Assembly (NCBI RefSeq): GCF_002814235.1
Contig: NZ_PHSU01000033.1
Coordinates: 186,001 to 250,000 of the forward strand
DNA length: 64,000 nt
Direction: 5' to 3'
Source of the DNA: Pseudomonas sp. QS1027
GTDB taxonomy: Bacteria > Pseudomonadota > Gammaproteobacteria > Pseudomonadales > Pseudomonadaceae
Position numbers and translations under genes: made by a program. Every line of letters begins with the position of its first letter. Positions within the stretch are counted from its first letter, which is position 1. Positions 8,415 to 18,862 of this stretch are shown here, piece after piece. The notes under the pieces are model-generated. The model did no database searches. It saw only the letters and a list, made by a program, of their open reading frames with translations, and was not told the DNA's origin.

Positions 8415-9224
8415 TCAGGCGCGCAGTTCATTGCGCCGACGCAGGGCGGCGGCGATCACCATCACCAGCACCGACAGGGCGATCAGCAGCGTCGAAGCGA
8501 CGGCGATCACCGGGGTCAGGTCCTGGCGCAGGGTGGTCCACATTTTCACGGGCAAGGTTTGCAGGGTCGGGCTGGCCATCATCACGCTCAGCACCACTTC
8601 ATCCCACGACACCAGGAAGGCGAACAGCGCCCCGGCGACCATGCCGGGGCGAATCGCCGGGAAGGTCACCTTGAACACCGCCTGCAGGCGCGAGGCGCCG
8701 CAGATCACCGCGGCATCCTCGATCGACTGGTCGAACAGCTTGAGCGAGTTGATGATCGAAATGATGGTGAAGGGCAATGCGACGATCACGTGGCTGACCA
8801 CGAAGGCGAACAGCGTCCCGGTGTAGCCCAGTTTGAGAAACAGCGCGTACACCGCCACGGCGATGATCACCAGGGGCACGATCATCGGCAGGGTGAACAG
8901 GCCGTAGAGCAGTTCCCGGCCGGGGAAGCGTCCGCGGACCAGGGCGAAGGCGGTCGGCAGTCCAAGCGCGACCGCGAAGAAGGTGGTCAGGATCGCCACC
9001 TTCAAACTCGCCAGGGCGGCATTCATCCAGTCGGCATTGGAGAAGAACTGGCCGTACCATTTCAGCGTCCAGCCCGGTGGCGGAAACACCAGCCACTGGG
9101 AGGAACCGAACGACAGCAGGACGATGAACACGATCGGCAGCAGCAGGAACAGGGCGATCAGTCCGGTGGTCAGGTAGAGGCCCAGGCGCAGGCGCCGGCT
9201 CATGGCATTGGGAGTCAGGAGCAT
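8415..9224 (-). CDS. ABC transporter permease, PotC-type
   Basis: A 269-residue inner-membrane permease with about six hydrophobic segments and the binding-protein-dependent EAA loop region EDAAVICGASRLQAVFKVTFPAIRPG. The ATG at 9224 has GAGGTAAGCC upstream; a second ATG at 9203 lacks one. It lies 6 bp downstream of the other permease. It forms the membrane pore with that partner and is driven by the PotA-type ATPase. Confidence 0.88.
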   Translation of the reverse strand: MLLTPNAMSRRLRLGLYLTTGLIALFLLLPIVFIVLLSFGSSQWLVFPPPGWTLKWYGQFFSNADWMNAALASLKVAILTTFFAVALGLPTAFALVRGRFPGRELLYGLFTLPMIVPLVIIAVAVYALFLKLGYTGTLFAFVVSHVIVALPFTIISIINSLKLFDQSIEDAAVICGASRLQAVFKVTFPAIRPGMVAGALFAFLVSWDEVVLSVMMASPTLQTLPVKMWTTLRQDLTPVIAVASTLLIALSVLVMVIAAALRRRNELRA

Positions 9225-9230
9225 GACGGC

Positions 9231-10172
9231 TTACCTCGCATGACTGGCGCCGACCGGGGATTCCGGCTGGAGCTTCAGGTAGAAGTAGAACAACACCAGG
9301 GTGATCAGGATCAGCAGGGCGGCACCGGCGCTGGCCAGGCCCCAGTTGAGGAACGACTGCACCTGTTGAATGATGAACTCCGGCAACATCATGTTCTGCG
9401 CACCGCCCAGCAGGGCCGGGGTGACGTAGTAGCCCAGGGACATGACGAAGACCATCAGCCCGCCGGAAAACAGCCCCGGCCGGCACAACGGCAGGAACAC
9501 CCGCAGGAAATTGCGCCACGGACTGGCCCCGCAGATGGCCCCGGCCTGCAGGATCATCGGGTCGATGGCCTGCATGGTCGCCTGCAACGGCAGGACGATA
9601 AACGGGATCATGATGTAGCTCATGCCGATCACCACGCCGGTCAGGTTGTGCACCATCTCCAGCGGCTGGTCGATGATGCCCATGGCCATCAAGGCCTTGT
9701 TGATCACCCCGGAGGCCTGTAGCAGCACCAGCCACGAATAGGTCCGGGCCAGCAGGCTGGTCCACATCGACAGCAGCACGATGCTCAGCAGCCAGCGGCC
9801 CCAGCCACGGGGCACCAGGGTAATCGCCCAGGCCAGGGGAAAGCCCAGCAGCAGGCTGAACAGCGTGACCAGCCCGGCCACCGAAAAGGTGTTGAGCAGG
9901 ACCCGCGCATAGGCCGAGTTGGCGAACAGCTGCTGGTAGTTTTCCAGCCCCGGCGTGGGTTCCAGGACCCCACGCAGCAGCAGGCCGATCAACGGGGCGA
10001 AGAAAAACAGGCCGAGGAACAGCAAGGCCGGTAACAGGTTACCCGCCCCCCGCCAGCGCTGCGCATACGAGGACTGCTGCATGACTGCCGCCTTGCTGCT
10101 GGCCAGGCCGGCAGCGCCAGGGGCGCTCCCGGTCGGGCGGGTATCAGGGGAAAGCGTGGCCGCCATTTTCAT
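9231..10172 (-). CDS. ABC transporter permease, PotB-type
   Basis: A 313-residue inner-membrane permease with an N-terminal cytoplasmic tail of about 40 residues and six hydrophobic segments. The EAA-like loop (AGAICGASPWRNFLRVFLPLCRPG) contacts the ATPase. I choose the ATG at 10172, which overlaps the binding-protein stop as ATGA, implying translational coupling; the open frame starts a little earlier (10193). It pairs with the PotC-type permease. Confidence 0.87.
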   Translation of the reverse strand: MKMAATLSPDTRPTGSAPGAAGLASSKAAVMQQSSYAQRWRGAGNLLPALLFLGLFFFAPLIGLLLRGVLEPTPGLENYQQLFANSAYARVLLNTFSVAGLVTLFSLLLGFPLAWAITLVPRGWGRWLLSIVLLSMWTSLLARTYSWLVLLQASGVINKALMAMGIIDQPLEMVHNLTGVVIGMSYIMIPFIVLPLQATMQAIDPMILQAGAICGASPWRNFLRVFLPLCRPGLFSGGLMVFVMSLGYYVTPALLGGAQNMMLPEFIIQQVQSFLNWGLASAGAALLILITLVLFYFYLKLQPESPVGASHAR

Positions 10173-11194
10173 TTGACCAGCCATTCGTTCCACCGTGTCG
10201 CAATGGCCGGACCGTTCTTGGCCCAGTATGCGAAGTCGAGTGTGATCTGATCCTTAGCGTAGGCAGTCGGCAGGTTCGGTGCCAGTACCGAGTCCAGGCG
10301 CGCGATGCTGTCGACGTTGACCGGGGCGTAGGCGGTCAGGTTGGAGAAGTCGGCCTGGCCCTTGGCGCTGCTGGCGCTGGCCAGGAACTTCATGGCCGCC
10401 GCCTTGTTTTTCGTGCCTTTGGGCACGACCAGGATGTCGGCCATGACCAGGTTCTGTTTCCAGCTCACGCCCACCGGTGCGCCGTCCTGTTGCAGGGCGT
10501 AGATCCGGCCGTTCCAGAACTGGCCGATGCTCGCTTCACCGGAGGCCAGCAACTGCTGGGATTGCGCGCCGCCACCCCACCAGACGATGTCTTTCTTGAT
10601 GGTGTCGAGTTTCTTGAAGGCGCGATCCAGGTCCAGCGGATAGAGCTTGTCGGAGGGCACGCCGTCGGCCAGCAGGGCCAGTTCCAGCACGCCGGGGCTC
10701 GGCCATTTGTAGAGGGCGCGTTTGCCGGGGTAGGTCTTGGTGTCGAACAGGGCGCTCCAGTCCTGGGGCTTGCCGGCGCCCAGCTTGCCTTCGTTGTAAC
10801 CGAGCACGAAGGAGAAGTAGAACGAGCCGACGCCGTGGTCGGAGACGAAACGCGGGTCGATCTTGTCGCGCTGGATCTGGCTGAAGTCCAGCGGTTCGAG
10901 CAGGCCTTCGGCGGCGGCGCGCAGGGCGAAGTCGGCTTCGACGTCGACCACGTCCCACTGCACGTTGCCGCTTTCGACCATGGCCTTGAGCTTGCCGTAG
11001 TCGGTAGGGCCGTCCTGGACCACGGTGATGCCGCTGGCCTTGCTGAACGGATCGGCCCAGGCCTGTTTCTGCGCGTCCTGGGTGCTGCCGCCCCAACTGA
11101 CGAAGTTGACACTGTCGGCGGCCATGGCGAAGGAACTGCCGATTGCCAGGAAACCCGCGAGCACTGTCGCGGTTGCACCTTTGTTCAACACCAT
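10169..11194 (-). CDS. Periplasmic substrate-binding protein of a polyamine-type ABC importer
   Basis: A 341-residue PotD/PotF-like binding protein with signal peptide (VLAGFLAIGSSFAMAA). The mature start DSVNFVSWGGSTQDAQKQAW and segments such as WDVVDVEADFALRAAAEG and VWWGGGAQSQQLLASGEASIGQFWNGR are typical of family 1 solute-binding proteins. The ATG at 11194 has GAGGG seven bases upstream; the GTG at 11200 is too close to it. It is first in the importer operon, behind a degenerate copy of the island operator. Ligand unknown; the regulon context favours the compound degraded by the island. Confidence 0.87.
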   Translation of the reverse strand: MVLNKGATATVLAGFLAIGSSFAMAADSVNFVSWGGSTQDAQKQAWADPFSKASGITVVQDGPTDYGKLKAMVESGNVQWDVVDVEADFALRAAAEGLLEPLDFSQIQRDKIDPRFVSDHGVGSFYFSFVLGYNEGKLGAGKPQDWSALFDTKTYPGKRALYKWPSPGVLELALLADGVPSDKLYPLDLDRAFKKLDTIKKDIVWWGGGAQSQQLLASGEASIGQFWNGRIYALQQDGAPVGVSWKQNLVMADILVVPKGTKNKAAAMKFLASASSAKGQADFSNLTAYAPVNVDSIARLDSVLAPNLPTAYAKDQITLDFAYWAKNGPAIATRWNEWLVK

Positions 11195-11356
11195 TTTCAC
11201 GCCCTCATTTGTTGTGTTTTTGAGCGGGTTGTTGAGGCCCGCCTATCGGGAGCAGTAGGTCCATCTGAGCCTTTTAAGGCGACCGTGCCAAGGGCATTTT
11301 CTTGTGCCTTACCTGTCGGGGGCACTTGGAAAAAATCTCCGGTCTACGGAATATCA

Positions 11357-11376
11357 TATTATGGTATTCCAAACTT
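11357..11376. promoter_or_regulatory. Putative GntR operator, site 3 (degenerate, upstream of importer operon)
   Basis: TATTATGGTATTCCAAACTT keeps the left half of the consensus exactly but diverges on the right. It is about 160 bp before the binding-protein start, farther than at the other sites, so this is the weakest member of the set. Confidence 0.5.
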
Positions 11377-11431
11377 TCTGCAAGCATTTTGCCTGACCGG
11401 TGATCCGGCCCTGGCGCTTTTTTACGGGGTA

Positions 11432-12544
11432 TCAGGGTTGTGGGAAGGGGATGTTTTCCACCACCTCTAGATCGTAGCCGGTCAGCCCGGCATATTTGAG
11501 CGGCGGCCCCAGGTGGCGCAGTTTTCCGACACCGATGTCCTGCAGTATCTGTGCCCCGGTGCCGATCTCCGAATAGATCCGCGATTGCGAACGGCTGTAC
11601 TGGCGCGGGGGGCGGGTCAGTTGCGGTACGCGCTCGAGCAGGGCCTGGGAGGATTCGTGGTTGGCCAACACCACGACGACACCGCGGCCTTCCTCGGCGA
11701 CCCGTTGCAGCGCGGCCCAGAGCGTCCAGTTGCTCGGCCCGTGGTAGTCGGCGCCGACCAGGTCGCGCAGTGGGTCGATGACGTGGACCCGCACCAGCGT
11801 CGGTGTATCGCGCTGGATATCGCCCATCACCATGGCCATGTGCACGCCACCTTCAATACGGTCCTCGAAGGTCATCAGGCGGAACGTACCGTGTACCGTC
11901 GGCAGTTCCCGTTCGCCGATACGCACCACCGTATGTTCGGTACTGAGTCGGTAGTGGATCAGGTCGGCGATGGTGCCGATCCGGATGCCATGTTTGCGCG
12001 CAAACACTTCCAGGTCAGGGCGTCGGGCCATGCTGCCATCATCGTTCATGACCTCGACGATGACCGAGGCGGGGGTAAAACCGGCCAGGCGTGCCAGGTC
12101 GCAACCGGCCTCGGTGTGCCCGGCGCGGGTGAGCACGCCGCCTTCACGGGCCCGCAGAGGGAAAATATGCCCGGGTTGGACCAGGTCTTCGGCGCGGGCA
12201 TCGGCGGCCACCGCGGCTTCGACGGTGCGGGCGCGGTCGGCGGCGGAAATACCGGTGGTCACGCCATGGGCGGCTTCGATGGACACGGTGAAGGCGGTGC
12301 TGAATGCGCTGCCGTTGCTCGGCACCATCTGCGTCAGATCCAGGCGCCGGCAATGCTCGTCGGTCAGGGTCAGGCAGATCAGTCCGCGTGCCTCGCGGGC
12401 CATGAAGCTGATAGCCTGGGCGTTGCAGCAGTCGGCGGCGATCAGCAGGTCGCCTTCGTTTTCGCGATCTTCGTCGTCCACCAGCACGACCATCTTGCCT
12501 TGGCGGTAGTCGTCGATGATGTCCTGGATACTGTCAAAGGCCAT
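11432..12544 (-). CDS. ribB: 3,4-dihydroxy-2-butanone 4-phosphate synthase with degenerate GTP cyclohydrolase II domain
   Basis: A 370-residue RibBA-shaped protein. The N-terminal half is the DHBP synthase, which makes the four-carbon riboflavin precursor from ribulose 5-phosphate: [14 protein letters not shown] holds the acidic metal ligands and [22 protein letters not shown] the second active-site stretch. The C-terminal half aligns with GTP cyclohydrolase II, but the zinc-binding cysteine cluster is absent (the region reads [17 protein letters not shown]), so this half should not open GTP. Similar degenerate fusions are known in Pseudomonas. The ATG 12544 is used; the frame extends upstream into the operator. 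Position suggests extra flavin supply for the LLM oxygenase. Confidence 0.88.
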   Translation of the reverse strand: MAFDSIQDIIDDYRQGKMVVLVDDEDRENEGDLLIAADCCNAQAISFMAREARGLICLTLTDEHCRRLDLTQMVPSNGSAFSTAFTVSIEAAHGVTTGISAADRARTVEAAVAADARAEDLVQPGHIFPLRAREGGVLTRAGHTEAGCDLARLAGFTPASVIVEVMNDDGSMARRPDLEVFARKHGIRIGTIADLIHYRLSTEHTVVRIGERELPTVHGTFRLMTFEDRIEGGVHMAMVMGDIQRDTPTLVRVHVIDPLRDLVGADYHGPSNWTLWAALQRVAEEGRGVVVVLANHESSQALLERVPQLTRPPRQYSRSQSRIYSEIGTGAQILQDIGVGKLRHLGPPLKYAGLTGYDLEVVENIPFPQP

Positions 12545-12571
12545 GCCGGGCTCGCTCTGTATGAATATGTG

Positions 12572-12591
12572 ATTTATGGTATACCATAATA
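12572..12591. promoter_or_regulatory. Putative GntR operator, site 4 (between ribB and the DUF1330 gene)
   Basis: ATTTATGGTATACCATAATA, with GGTATACC at 12578-12585, sits 28 bp before each of the two divergent start codons (12544 minus, 12619 plus), so one site could control both. Confidence 0.75.
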
Positions 12592-12618
12592 CAAAATAAA
12601 CCAGCAATGAGGTCATCG

Positions 12619-12912
12619 ATGAAGGCTTACTGGATTGCCCATGTGGATGTCACGAACCCGGAGCAGTACACCGAGTACACAAGTCGCGCCCCGGCGGTAT
12701 TTGCCCGTTACGGCGGACGCATGCTGGCACGCGGCGGGCGCGCCGAGGCGCTGGAGGGCCGGGAAACGCCACAGCGCAATGTGGTGATCGAGTTCGACTC
12801 CTACGACCAGGCGCTGGCTTGCTATCGTTCGGCGGAATATCAGGAGGCGCGCGGGCACCGCGAGGGAGCGGCCCGGGCCGAAGTGATCATTGTCGAGGGC
12901 GTGGCGCCCTGA
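12619..12912 (+). CDS. DUF1330 family protein
   Basis: A 97-residue small protein: MKAYWIAHVDVTNPEQYTEY at the N-terminus and RNVVIEFDSYDQALACYRSAEYQEA in the middle are the two hallmark segments of DUF1330, a ferredoxin-like alpha/beta fold of unknown activity related to dimeric alpha/beta-barrel proteins. The ATG at 12619 is preceded by GAGG; an upstream ATG at 12607 is not. It diverges from ribB across operator 4 and ends 6 bp before the convergent NUDIX gene, so it belongs to the regulon. Function unknown. Confidence 0.8.
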   Translation: MKAYWIAHVDVTNPEQYTEYTSRAPAVFARYGGRMLARGGRAEALEGRETPQRNVVIEFDSYDQALACYRSAEYQEARGHREGAARAEVIIVEGVAP

Positions 12913-12918
12913 AGGCGG

Positions 12919-14236
<1,318 letters not shown>

Positions 14237-14337
14237 GGGATCCGCTCTAAAAGTTCGTGGGGCCGATCGAGGGCCGAAATCACCGGCAAGCTTATCATGC
14301 GTCGTTCATCCGCGTCGGCTCGCGCCGTGGCAAAACC

Positions 14338-14823
14338 TCAGGCCAGCGCGGGCAGAGGGCCGAGCTTGCCCTTGTGGTAGATCATCGGCGTCACCGGTTG
14401 TTCGGGCAGGATCAGGTTCTTGACCGCGCCGACGATGATGGCGTGATCGCCGCCGTCGTATTCGCGCCACAGTTCGCACTCGATGATCGCCGTGGCGTTG
14501 CGCAGCAGCGGATTGCCCAGGGCGCTCAGGTGCCAATCGATGCCGCGGGCCTTGTCCTTGCCCTTGCCGGCAAAGGCATAAGCCTCGGCCTGCTGGTCCG
14601 CCGAGAGCAGGTGGATGGCGAAGCGCTTGCTGTCCCGCAGGATCGGGTAGGTGTCCGAGGCGTAGTTGGGGCAGAACAGCACCAGCGCCGGGTCGATGGA
14701 CAGGGCGCTGAAGGCACTGGCGGTGATGCCGACGATGCCCCCCTCGGCGTCCAGGGTGGTGACCACCGTGACGCCTGACGGGAAGGAGCCCATGACTTCT
14801 TTGTAGATACCGGGTTCGATCAT
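14338..14823 (-). CDS. Flavin reductase, HpaC-like, reductase component (copy B)
   Basis: A 161-residue paralogue of the reductase at 2532-3017 with the same MGSFPSGVTVVTT, ASAFSALSIDPALVLFCPNY and GGDHAIIVGAVKNL motifs. It should bind FMN or FAD and NAD(P)H. ATG 14823 follows AGGAGA, 12 bp after the aldehyde dehydrogenase, so it is the last gene of the DUF1185/hydrolase/dehydrogenase operon. Two reductases for one visible LLM oxygenase could mean redundancy, different expression, or a second oxygenase elsewhere. Confidence 0.9.
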   Translation of the reverse strand: MIEPGIYKEVMGSFPSGVTVVTTLDAEGGIVGITASAFSALSIDPALVLFCPNYASDTYPILRDSKRFAIHLLSADQQAEAYAFAGKGKDKARGIDWHLSALGNPLLRNATAIIECELWREYDGGDHAIIVGAVKNLILPEQPVTPMIYHKGKLGPLPALA

Positions 14824-14835
14824 CTCGTTTGTCTC

Positions 14836-16317
14836 CTAGCGCATCACGAAGGGGTCGGGCATGGGGGCTGACGAGAGGTTGATCCACACCGTTTTCAGTT
14901 CGGTATAGGCCAGCACCGAATCGATGCCGCTCTCGCGACCGTAGCCGCTGTTCTTGAAACCGCCGATGGGCGCCATGGCCGAGACCGCGCGGTAGGTATT
15001 GACCCAGATGATCCCGGAGCGGATGTCCCGGGCCAGTCGATGGGCGCGGCCCAGATCGCGGGTCCAGATGCCGGCGGCGAGGCCGAACTGCGAGTCGTTG
15101 GCGATGGACAGGGCCTCGGCCTCGTCCTTGAAGCGGATCACCGAGGCCACCGGACCGAAGACTTCTTCCTGCATGATCTTCATCGAGTTGCGGTCGCACT
15201 CGAACAGGGTCGGCTCGTAGAACCAGCCATTGCCCAGGTTCTGCGGGCGCTTGCCGCCCAGGCGCAGGCGTGCGCCTTCGGCCAGGGCGTCGGCCACCAG
15301 GCCCTCGACCACGGCCAGTTGCTGCGCGGTGGCCATGGGGCCCATCTCGCTGGCATCGTCCTGTGGGTTGCCGATGCGAATGCGCTGGGCGCGTGCCACC
15401 AGGCGCTCGACGAATTCGTCATAGATTTCGTCCTGGACCAGCAGCCGTGAACCGGAGACGCAACTCTGTCCGGACGCCGCGTAGATCCCGGCAATGGCGC
15501 CGTTGATCGCACTGTCCAGATCGGCATCGGCAAAGATGATGTTCGGCGACTTGCCGCCCAGTTCCAGGGACAGCTTGGCGAAGTTCTCGGCGCTGCTGCG
15601 CACCACATGGCGGGCGGTTGCCGCGCCGCCGGTGAAGGCGATCTTGCGCACCAGCGGGTGGCGGGTCAGGGCCGCGCCGGTGCTTGCGCCGTAACCGGTG
15701 ATGACATTGACCACGCCGGGCGGAATGCCGGCTTCCAGGGCCAGGCGCGCCAGCTCCAGGACGGTGGCCGAGGCGTGCTCGGAAGGCTTGAGCACGATGG
15801 TGTTGCCCGCCGCGAGGGCCGGTGCCAGTTTGATCGCGGTCAGGTAGAGCGGGCTGTTCCAGGGGATGATCCCGGCAACCACACCCATGGGTTCGTGCAC
15901 GGTGTAGGCGAACAGATCCGGCTTGTCCAGCGGCAGCGTACCGCCTTCGAGCTTGTCGGCCAGGCCCGCGGTGTAATGGAAGAATTCCGGCAGGTAGCTG
16001 ACCTGGCCGCGGGTTTCGCGGATCAGCTTGCCGTTGTCGCGGCTTTCCAGTTGGGCCAGGCGCTCCTTGTTTTCCGCGATCAGATCGCCGAGGCGATGCA
16101 GCAGTTTGCCTCGGGCGGTGGCGCTGAGGCCGCGCCAGGCCGGGTTGTCGAAAGCCCGTTGCGCGGCCTGGACCGCACGCTCGACATCGGCTTCGTCGGC
16201 GTCGGGCAACTGCGCCCAGGGTTCGGCGAGGGCCGGGTCGAGGCTGTCGAAGGTCTTGCCGGACAGGGCATCGACCCATTCACCGTCGATGCACATCTGG
16301 AAGCGGGTGAGTGTCAT
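14836..16317 (-). CDS. NAD(P)-dependent aldehyde dehydrogenase
   Basis: A 493-residue ALDH-superfamily enzyme oxidising an aldehyde (or lactol) to the acid. The general-base glutamate is in LSLELGGKSPN and the nucleophilic cysteine in YAASGQSCVSGSR; the cofactor segment GIIPWNSPLYLTAIKLAPAL and the C-terminal NSGYGRESG are also clear. It overlaps the upstream hydrolase by ATGA (16314-16317). In length and context it matches TgnC, which oxidises the ring-opened hydroxy-butyrolactone in trigonelline degradation; that assignment is inferred from the gene set, not from substrate-site residues. Confidence 0.9.
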   Translation of the reverse strand: MTLTRFQMCIDGEWVDALSGKTFDSLDPALAEPWAQLPDADEADVERAVQAAQRAFDNPAWRGLSATARGKLLHRLGDLIAENKERLAQLESRDNGKLIRETRGQVSYLPEFFHYTAGLADKLEGGTLPLDKPDLFAYTVHEPMGVVAGIIPWNSPLYLTAIKLAPALAAGNTIVLKPSEHASATVLELARLALEAGIPPGVVNVITGYGASTGAALTRHPLVRKIAFTGGAATARHVVRSSAENFAKLSLELGGKSPNIIFADADLDSAINGAIAGIYAASGQSCVSGSRLLVQDEIYDEFVERLVARAQRIRIGNPQDDASEMGPMATAQQLAVVEGLVADALAEGARLRLGGKRPQNLGNGWFYEPTLFECDRNSMKIMQEEVFGPVASVIRFKDEAEALSIANDSQFGLAAGIWTRDLGRAHRLARDIRSGIIWVNTYRAVSAMAPIGGFKNSGYGRESGIDSVLAYTELKTVWINLSSAPMPDPFVMR

Positions 16318-17147
16318 GCAACGATCCCCTTTATCTGGTCTTGTCGGGCGTGGGCGTTGGCGAGGAAGTCCAGCAGTACCTGGTTGACCAGGCGCGGCGA
16401 CTCCACGGGCATCATATGCCGTTGCTCGGCGAGCACGGCAACCTGTGCGTGAGGAATCCGCTCGGCCAACTGCCGGGCCATCTGCGGTGTCGAGCCCGGG
16501 TCCAGTTCGCCGGTGGCGATCAGGGTCGGCGCCTGGATGTCGTGCAGGTCGTCGGCGCGGTACATGTCCTGGGTGGCGAACAGCTCGTAGGTGGTCAGGT
16601 AACCCTGGGGGTCATTGCCGGCCAGGGTCTGGCGAATGGCGGCGATCTGCGCCGGGTTCGCCGCCTGGTACTCGCGACTGAACCAGCGCGACAGTGCCGC
16701 CTCGGCGTTGGCATCCGGCCCATGTTGCGCCGCCTGGCTGGTGCGGGCGATCACCCCGGCACGTTGCTCGGCGCTGCGGTTGAATACGCTGTTGAGCACC
16801 ACCAGGCTTTGCAGCTGTTGCGGGTAGTGCAGGGCGAAGGCCCGGGCCACCAGGCCGCCCATGGAAAAGCCGATCACATGGGCCGCCGGCAACTGCAGGT
16901 GTTCGAGCAGTTCGTGCAGCTGCTCGGCATAGCCGGGCAGCCCGCAGTCCGGGTCGGGACGTGGGCTGGCCCCGTGTCCGAGCATGTCGTAGGCGATCAC
17001 CCGGTAGTGCGGCGCGAGCCCGACGACCTGGCCGCCCCACATTTCTTTGTTCAGCCCTACGCCGTGGATCAGGACCACGGGTGGGCCTTCGCCGGTCGCC
17101 AGGTAACTGGTGCCGGCCGGGGTGCGTTCAGCGGTGTGCCGAATCAT
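16314..17147 (-). CDS. Alpha/beta-fold hydrolase
   Basis: A 277-residue serine hydrolase. The oxyanion segment LIHGVGLNKEMWGG, nucleophile elbow GFSMGG, acid in TGELDPGST and histidine in QRHMMPVE form a complete catalytic set. ATG 17147 follows AGGAGCG. It lies 25 bp downstream of the DUF1185 gene and is coupled to the aldehyde dehydrogenase by an ATGA overlap. A hydrolase of this size (TgnD) completes trigonelline breakdown by cleaving the N-methylformamido-methylene succinate; here the role is inferred from neighbours. Confidence 0.88.
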   Translation of the reverse strand: MIRHTAERTPAGTSYLATGEGPPVVLIHGVGLNKEMWGGQVVGLAPHYRVIAYDMLGHGASPRPDPDCGLPGYAEQLHELLEHLQLPAAHVIGFSMGGLVARAFALHYPQQLQSLVVLNSVFNRSAEQRAGVIARTSQAAQHGPDANAEAALSRWFSREYQAANPAQIAAIRQTLAGNDPQGYLTTYELFATQDMYRADDLHDIQAPTLIATGELDPGSTPQMARQLAERIPHAQVAVLAEQRHMMPVESPRLVNQVLLDFLANAHARQDQIKGIVA

Positions 17148-17172
17148 GGAGCGCTCCTGCCTTTCTTGTTGA

Positions 17173-17763
17173 TTACCGCGCTTTCTCGGCGGCCAGTTCT
17201 TCCAGGTCGATATAGCGGTTGCCGATGCGCGGGTGCAGGCGGCCGCCGTCGGCGCAACCGAGCACGACGACGATTTCGTCGGCGCGCGGCGCGTCTTCGA
17301 TACGCATTTCCAGGGTGATGTAGTGCGAGCGCAGGCCTTCGTCGTCCTTGTGCATCATCGGGATCTGGATCGAGGTGCCGGGGCCGCCGCGCTTGTTGGT
17401 GAAGCTCAGGTAGCTCTTGGCCTGGACCGCTTCGCGGTAGTGGTTGCCGAAGCGCAGGGTGTGGATCACCGCCGAGGCGTGTTCTATTTCACCGTCGGCA
17501 CCGACCACCGCGGCCTTGCCGTAGGCTTCGATGCGTTCGGCACCGCCGATGGCGGCTACCAGGCGCTCGACCATCATGGCGCCGAGGTCGGAGCAGTGGG
17601 CGCGGATTTCCGGTTTCAGGTCTTCGACGAAACCCCGACCCAGCCAGGGGTTTTTCATGACCACGGCCAGGCCGACCATGGTCACCGGTTTGTCCGTGGC
17701 CTTGCCGCCTTCGATCAGGGTCTGTTCGGAATAGCTGACGATCTTGCGGATTTCGAAACTCAT
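17173..17763 (-). CDS. DUF1185 (amino acid synthesis family) protein
   Basis: A 196-residue protein of the DUF1185 family, of unknown biochemical activity, named from old annotation rather than experiment. Conserved-looking stretches are MSFEIRKIVSYSEQTLIEGGK, KNPWLGRG and GKAAVVGADGEIEHASAVIHTLRFGNHYRE. Start ATG 17763 follows AGGAGCC. It is the first gene of the hydrolase/dehydrogenase/reductase operon, 34 bp after operator 5. A role in the degradation of a nitrogen compound is plausible from context only. Confidence 0.8.
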   Translation of the reverse strand: MSFEIRKIVSYSEQTLIEGGKATDKPVTMVGLAVVMKNPWLGRGFVEDLKPEIRAHCSDLGAMMVERLVAAIGGAERIEAYGKAAVVGADGEIEHASAVIHTLRFGNHYREAVQAKSYLSFTNKRGGPGTSIQIPMMHKDDEGLRSHYITLEMRIEDAPRADEIVVVLGCADGGRLHPRIGNRYIDLEELAAEKAR

Positions 17764-17796
17764 AAGGGGGCTCCTGGGTGCACGTTGATCAGATGG

Positions 17797-17816
17797 TATG
17801 ATGGTATACCATAATA
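17797..17816. promoter_or_regulatory. Putative GntR operator, site 5 (upstream of the DUF1185 operon)
   Basis: TATGATGGTATACCATAATA, with GGTATACC at 17803-17810, lies 34 bp before the DUF1185 start. The 12-bp core ATGGTATACCAT is a perfect palindrome. Confidence 0.75.
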
Positions 17817-17878
17817 TTGGCTGTGCAAGCCCCTCATGAAAGTTTGTCGGCGAGTGGTTTCTCGAACGCGCCGCAAAA

Positions 17879-17908
17879 CTGTAGGAGCCGCGAGGGCGAG
17901 TCCTACAG
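17879..17908. terminator. Hairpin overlapping the LysR stop codon
   Basis: CTGTAGGA (17879-17886) and TCCTACAG (17901-17908) form an 8-bp stem; the right arm contains the regulator's TAG stop (17903-17905 on the minus strand). It resembles a degenerate half of the CTGTAGGAGCCGGC REP elements seen elsewhere in the window and may act as a terminator. Confidence 0.45.
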
Positions 17909-18811
17909 TGGAAGGTTGTGCTGGCGGATCATCTCCATCAACTGCCGTAGCCCCGGCTGCGACTGGCGCTGGCTGGAGTAGTAGAGGCAGAACGGGGCGC
18001 CCATGCTCGACCAGTCCGGCATCACCTCCCGCAAGCTGCCGTCCTCGAGCTCCCGGGTGACGCGTTTTTCCAGGCAATAGGCAATCCCGACACCGGCCAG
18101 CGCCGCGTCGATCACCGCCTGGGTATCCGAGGCGGTCAGGGCTCCGGGGACATCCAGCCTGATCATTTGCGCGCCGTTGCCCAGTTCCCATTTGTAGGCG
18201 GTGTTGTCGCCCAGGCGCATCCGGATGCACGCATGCTCCAGCAGATCGGCGGGCTTTTCCGGGATGCCACGGCGGGCGAGATAGTCGGGGGAGGCAATCA
18301 TGATCCAGCGCAACTCGCCGGTCAGCGGTACGGCAATCATGTCCTGGGGCACCGTCGCGCCATAGCGGATCCCGGCATCGAAACCTTCGGCGACGATATC
18401 CACCAGACGGTCCTCGACCTTCAGGTCCAGGTTGATCTGCGGGTAAGCCGCCATGAATTCGCCGAGCACCGGACTGACCAGCAGGCGGGCGGCGTCCCGC
18501 GGCACATTCAGGCGCAGCCGGCCGATCGGCGCATGGCGATAACGGTCGAGTTCGTCGAGGGCTTCCTGGATGGTGGCGAAACCGACGGCCAGCTTCTGCG
18601 CCAGCAAGGCACCGGCATCCGTGGGTTCCACCGAGCGGCTGTTGCGGTTGAGCAGCTTGACCCCGAGGCGGGTTTCCAGGTTGCGCAGGGTGTGGCTCAG
18701 CGCCGAGGTGGTGACCCCCAGTTCATGGGCGGCCTGGCGAAAGCTGCGGCGGCGGATGATGGCCATGAACACATTGAGGTCGGCCAGTTCGGACCGGTTG
18801 AAGGCTGCCAT
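17903..18811 (-). CDS. LysR-family transcriptional regulator
   Basis: A 302-residue LTTR. Residues about 8-66 are the HTH domain (FMAIIRRRSFRQAAHELGVTT, SALSHTLRNLETRLGVKLLNR); from about 90 the periplasmic-binding-like effector domain follows (GRLRLNVPRDAARLLVSPVL). Such regulators with FRQAA-type HTH are often found divergent from oxidoreductase genes. It diverges from the aldo/keto reductase, with 108 bp between the starts, and probably controls that gene. It lacks an obvious role in the neighbouring GntR regulon. Confidence 0.9.
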   Translation of the reverse strand: MAAFNRSELADLNVFMAIIRRRSFRQAAHELGVTTSALSHTLRNLETRLGVKLLNRNSRSVEPTDAGALLAQKLAVGFATIQEALDELDRYRHAPIGRLRLNVPRDAARLLVSPVLGEFMAAYPQINLDLKVEDRLVDIVAEGFDAGIRYGATVPQDMIAVPLTGELRWIMIASPDYLARRGIPEKPADLLEHACIRMRLGDNTAYKWELGNGAQMIRLDVPGALTASDTQAVIDAALAGVGIAYCLEKRVTRELEDGSLREVMPDWSSMGAPFCLYYSSQRQSQPGLRQLMEMIRQHNLPL

Positions 18812-18862
18812 GTCGTGGCCTTTACGAGGAAAGAAGGTGAACGGGGTGTTGAGCCCTATTCA

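Noticed and set aside
11341-11376. Second palindrome GGAATATCATATTATGG-TATTCC around the third operator
   Set aside because: It overlaps the operator-like site and has a loose spacing; I keep only the operator-type reading.
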